Assembly (NCBI RefSeq): GCF_026341035.1
Contig: NZ_JAPEOQ010000001.1
Span: forward strand, 2,046,001-2,110,000
Length of the DNA stretch: 64,000 nucleotides
Source: Streptomyces sp. NBC_01016
GTDB lineage: Bacteria; Actinomycetota; Actinomycetes; Streptomycetales; Streptomycetaceae
Direction of reading: 5' to 3'
The notes beneath the pieces are model-generated. The model saw only the letters and a list, made by a program, of their open reading frames with translations. It made no database searches and had not been told where the DNA came from. Positions 61,514 through 64,000 of the stretch are shown piece after piece. Position 1 is the stretch's first letter; every line of letters begins with the position of its first letter. Both the position numbers and the translations under genes were made by a program.

Positions 61514-61555
61514 CGAACGCGCCGTCATGTGCTTTTGCATGGCGGCGCTTGTTCG
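61514..61555 (+). promoter_or_regulatory. Bulged long hairpin in the uppS-phoH gap
   Basis: CGAAC-GCGCCGTCATG pairs with CATGGCGGCGC-TT-GTTCG (16 bp, one G-U, one 2-nt bulge) around TGCTTTTG. The rest of the 302-bp gap (61476-61777) shows no gene. It may be an uppS terminator or a phoH leader structure. Confidence 0.55.
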
Positions 61556-61777
61556 AGGGAATAAGCCTTCCAAGTCGGTGTCCGAGCCAAGGACACCGCA
61601 TCTCAGCGGACGGCACGGGGCCGTCCGCCCGGGAGGCCCTTTGCACCAGGACGACCGTACGCAGATGAGTACGGATGACGACTTGGAGGGCCGGTTCTCG
61701 GCCCGCGCACGCGGCCCACGAACCGGTCCCGAAAACTCCGTCGCTCCCCGACCTCATCCGAGGGGGTACGTCCTTCC

Positions 61778-63103
61778 GTGGTGACCAGTAACAAGCGCCT
61801 TCGCAAGCCCGACCGGCGCACTTATGTTCTCGACACCAGCGTCCTGCTGGCCGATCCGAACTCCATGACCCGTTTCGACGAACACGAAGTGGTCCTTCCT
61901 GTCGTCGTGGTCACGGAGTTGGAGGCCAAACGGCATCATCCGGAGCTGGGTTACTTCGCCAGGCAGGCACTGCGCCTGCTCGACGACTACCGGATCCGCC
62001 ACGGACGCCTGGATGCGCCGATCCCTACCGGCGAACTGGGCGGCACCCTGCGCGTCGAGCTCAACCACTCCGATCCCAGCGTGCTGCCCTCGGGCTACCG
62101 ACTGGGTGACAACGACAGCCGCATCCTCGCGGTCGCCCGCAATCTGCAGGCAGAGGGATACGACGTCACCGTCGTGTCGAAGGACCTGCCGCTGCGGATC
62201 AAGGCGTCCTCCGTGGGGCTCCTCGCCGAGGAGTACCGCGCCGAACTCGCCATCACGGACTCCGGCTGGACCGGCATGTCCGAACTGACGCTGCCCGCCG
62301 AGCAGGTCGACCTCCTCTTCGAAGAGGACACCCTCTACGTTCCCGAGGCGGCCGACCTTCCCGTACATACGGGTCTGACGATCCAGTCCGAGCGTGGAAA
62401 GGCGCTCGGCCGCGTCACACCCGAGGGCAACGTCCGCCTGGTGCGCGGCGATCGGGAGGCCTTCGGCCTCAAGGGGCGCAGCGCCGAGCAGCGGATCGCC
62501 CTCGATCTGCTGCTCGATCCGGACGTCGGGATCATCTCGATGGGCGGCCGGGCCGGCACCGGCAAGTCCGCGCTCGCGCTGTGCGCGGGCCTGGAGGCCG
62601 TCCTGGAGCGGCGCCAGCACCAGAAGGTGATGGTCTTCCGGCCGCTGTACGCGGTCGGCGGTCAGGAGCTCGGCTATCTGCCGGGCAGCGAGGCCGAGAA
62701 GATGGGGCCATGGGCGCAGGCGGTCTTCGACACGCTGTCCGCCGTCACGTCGCGCGAGGTGATCGAAGAGGTCACCGCCCGGGGGATGCTGGAGGTCCTG
62801 CCGCTCACCCACATCAGGGGCCGCTCGCTGCACGACGCGTTCGTGATCGTGGACGAGGCGCAGTCCCTGGAGCGGAACGTCCTTCTGACGGTCCTTTCAC
62901 GCATTGGGGCGAACTCGCGTGTCGTCCTCACCCATGACGTCGCGCAGCGCGACAACCTCCGTGTCGGCCGGTACGACGGGGTGGTCGCGGTCGTCGAGAA
63001 GCTGAAGGGACATCCGCTCTTCGCGCACGTCACGCTCACCCGATCGGAAAGGTCGCAGATCGCGGCCCTGGTGACCGAAATGCTGGAGGACGGTCAGATC
63101 TAG
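61778..63103 (+). CDS. PIN-PhoH fusion (PhoH2-type RNA-unwinding RNase)
   Basis: 441 aa. N-terminal PIN domain ([49 protein letters not shown]) with the conserved acidic residues, then a PhoH ATPase ([26 protein letters not shown]). PIN-PhoH2 proteins unwind and cut RNA and occur in toxin-antitoxin-like or RNA-decay settings. GTG at 61778 or 61781. No antitoxin-like small ORF is seen upstream. Confidence 0.9.
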   Translation: MVTSNKRLRKPDRRTYVLDTSVLLADPNSMTRFDEHEVVLPVVVVTELEAKRHHPELGYFARQALRLLDDYRIRHGRLDAPIPTGELGGTLRVELNHSDPSVLPSGYRLGDNDSRILAVARNLQAEGYDVTVVSKDLPLRIKASSVGLLAEEYRAELAITDSGWTGMSELTLPAEQVDLLFEEDTLYVPEAADLPVHTGLTIQSERGKALGRVTPEGNVRLVRGDREAFGLKGRSAEQRIALDLLLDPDVGIISMGGRAGTGKSALALCAGLEAVLERRQHQKVMVFRPLYAVGGQELGYLPGSEAEKMGPWAQAVFDTLSAVTSREVIEEVTARGMLEVLPLTHIRGRSLHDAFVIVDEAQSLERNVLLTVLSRIGANSRVVLTHDVAQRDNLRVGRYDGVVAVVEKLKGHPLFAHVTLTRSERSQIAALVTEMLEDGQI

Positions 63104-63520
63104 CCCGTACAGGGCCTGTTCGTCCCTTTTGGCGCCGTTCGGCAAGGCCCGAGAGCCTAGCCGGGCGGCGCCGCGGCGTGTGCTCGTTTCCGAAAACCCC
63201 GTGGGGCAAACGGGGTGTGAGCTTTCACACGCGGTGGGGAATTGCCTTGCCATGCTCCGATGCGGCAGAGTCTCGGTCCTGTCAGGCCCCGCATACGACA
63301 CTTGCGTGCCCCCAGCGGTACGAAACCACAGCAGCACCCGCTGCACCTGAACTACATAGAGGCCGTCGTATGCCGCCCGAGCACCATGCGGCGCTCCCGT
63401 CACGGGAGTTGTCCACCGGGCCCGTGTCTCCCGTGACCCCGCAGTTGGGAGACCAGTGCCAGGGGCACGATTGCGTCCGCGACGGTCACGGTCAAGCGGG
63501 CGATGCTGGAAGGAAACCGT
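63104..63520 (+). promoter_or_regulatory. Long structured leader before the cell-wall hydrolase-like gene
   Basis: 417 bp without a gene. Two overlapping, mutually exclusive hairpins: ACCCCGT/ACGGGGT (63196-63216) and GTGTGA/TCACAC (63215-63230), plus CTCCCGT-C-ACGGGAG (63394-63408). Related Streptomyces wall hydrolases use a c-di-AMP (ydaO) riboswitch, but I could not find its conserved core here. Confidence 0.4.
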
Positions 63521-64000
63521 GTGAGCCGGATTTCGGTCCGGGGATTCGCAGTGGTCTCGGCCACCGCGGTCACCACAGTCGGCGCCGTCGTGGGTGTTGC
63601 CTCGGGCAGCACCGGTCAGCCCACCCAAGGGGCTGAAGCGGCGGCGAGCGACTCGACCCTCCTCGCTGACATCCCTGCCGGTCAGCAGGCGCAGGTGCAG
63701 ACCTCGTCGCTGAAGCAGCAGGCGCAGACCCAGGCCATCGCGGCCGACACGGCTGCGCAGAAGACCGCCGAGGAGTCCGCCCGGAAGCAGGCAGCCGAGG
63801 ACGCGGTCGCCAAGCAGCAGGCCGCACAGGACGCCAAGGAAGCCAAGGAGAAGGCCGAGAAGGAGGCCAAGGAGCGGGAGGCAGCCAAGAAGGCGGCCGC
63901 CAGCCGCTCGGCCACCCGCGACGCCTCCGACTTCAACACCCAGGCTTCGTACAGCACCGCCCAGGTCCAGTCGATGGCACGTCAGATGGTGCCGTCCGGT
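63521..64000 (+). CDS. Secreted coiled-coil protein, probably lytic transglycosylase (3' end outside window)
   Basis: 160 codons to the window edge. A signal peptide (RGFAVVSATAVTTVGAVVGV, ASG) leads a long Ala/Lys/Glu/Gln coiled coil (about residues 45-130), then SYSTAQVQSMARQMVPSG, which in Streptomyces normally opens an SLT/GEWL-like transglycosylase domain. GTG 63521 is preceded by GGAAGGAAACC. Activity cannot be verified because the catalytic domain is cut off. Confidence 0.8.
   Translation, partial: MSRISVRGFAVVSATAVTTVGAVVGVASGSTGQPTQGAEAAASDSTLLADIPAGQQAQVQTSSLKQQAQTQAIAADTAAQKTAEESARKQAAEDAVAKQQAAQDAKEAKEKAEKEAKEREAAKKAAASRSATRDASDFNTQASYSTAQVQSMARQMVPSG

Noticed and set aside
63160..63520. 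ydaO/c-di-AMP riboswitch as a positive call
   Set aside because: Conserved core motifs not found by eye; left as an open test.
1..64000. tRNA, rRNA, tmRNA, RNase P RNA, prophage, insertion sequences
   Set aside because: No cloverleaf, rRNA core, transposase or integrase motif was seen anywhere.

Overview
The window is chromosomal DNA from a mycelial high-GC actinomycete, almost certainly a Streptomyces. The support is the very high GC with strong third-position bias, frequent GTG/TTG starts, ATGA/GTGA-coupled operons, a mycothiol S-conjugate amidase, LCP and Tad-pilus genes, a DasR-type operator on a chitinase promoter, a GTP-type PEP carboxykinase and a P1B-4 metal pump. No rRNA, tRNA, phage, transposase or CRISPR array was seen. 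Both ends cut through genes.

Layout. 1-4.2 kb: a cell-surface polysaccharide glycosyltransferase with a degenerate deacetylase domain, an LCP ligase and an ABM-haemoglobin fusion. 4.2-7.6 kb: TetR and XRE regulators with palindromic operators, a zinc alcohol dehydrogenase and a DUF1330 protein. 7.6-13.9 kb: a secreted double-GH43 enzyme, a TPR-like membrane protein, cystathionine gamma-synthase and a small sigma-factor pair. 14-20 kb: MarR/threonine dehydratase, a DrrAB-type exporter, greA, a DUF4307 protein and mca. 20-28.7 kb: a large STAND/TPR protein, a DUF255 thioredoxin-fold protein, an MFS exporter with its TetR, and a haemolysin-III protein. 29-33.4 kb: pckG, an aminotransferase and an AlkB-like oxygenase.

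33.4-40.6 kb is a compact two-armed module around an IclR gene. One arm holds a PLP amino-acid deaminase and a D-aminoacylase. The other holds a PfkB kinase, IclR, Rid and a GntP permease. It reads as a D-amino-acid (or N-acyl-D-amino-acid) uptake and breakdown system. An acidic protein, an atypical Nramp-like transporter and a chitinase follow.

43.9-53.4 kb is a Tad/Flp pilus locus: CpaB, a CpaE-TadE fusion, TadE, TadA, TadB, TadC, Flp, a TadG-like protein, a lipoprotein and an OmpA-domain protein. No prepilin peptidase is present. Dispersed GC-rich Streptomyces repeats have entered this operon, once as an intergenic block flanked by an 8-bp direct repeat and once inside a coding sequence. 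Downstream are a P450, a methyltransferase, a DUF6882 protein, an ArsR/P1B-4 ATPase pair, an aldo-keto reductase, undecaprenyl diphosphate synthase, a PIN-PhoH protein and the start of a secreted, probably lytic-transglycosylase, protein.

Most interesting: the CpaE-TadE fusion with an internal prepilin-type cleavage motif, the repeat invasion of coding sequences (tad operon, LCP stop, metal ATPase), the pseudo-deacetylase glycosyltransferase, the IclR-centred D-amino-acid module, an Nramp homologue lacking its metal-site motifs, and a structured intergenic transcript candidate ending in a strong terminator near 59.5 kb.
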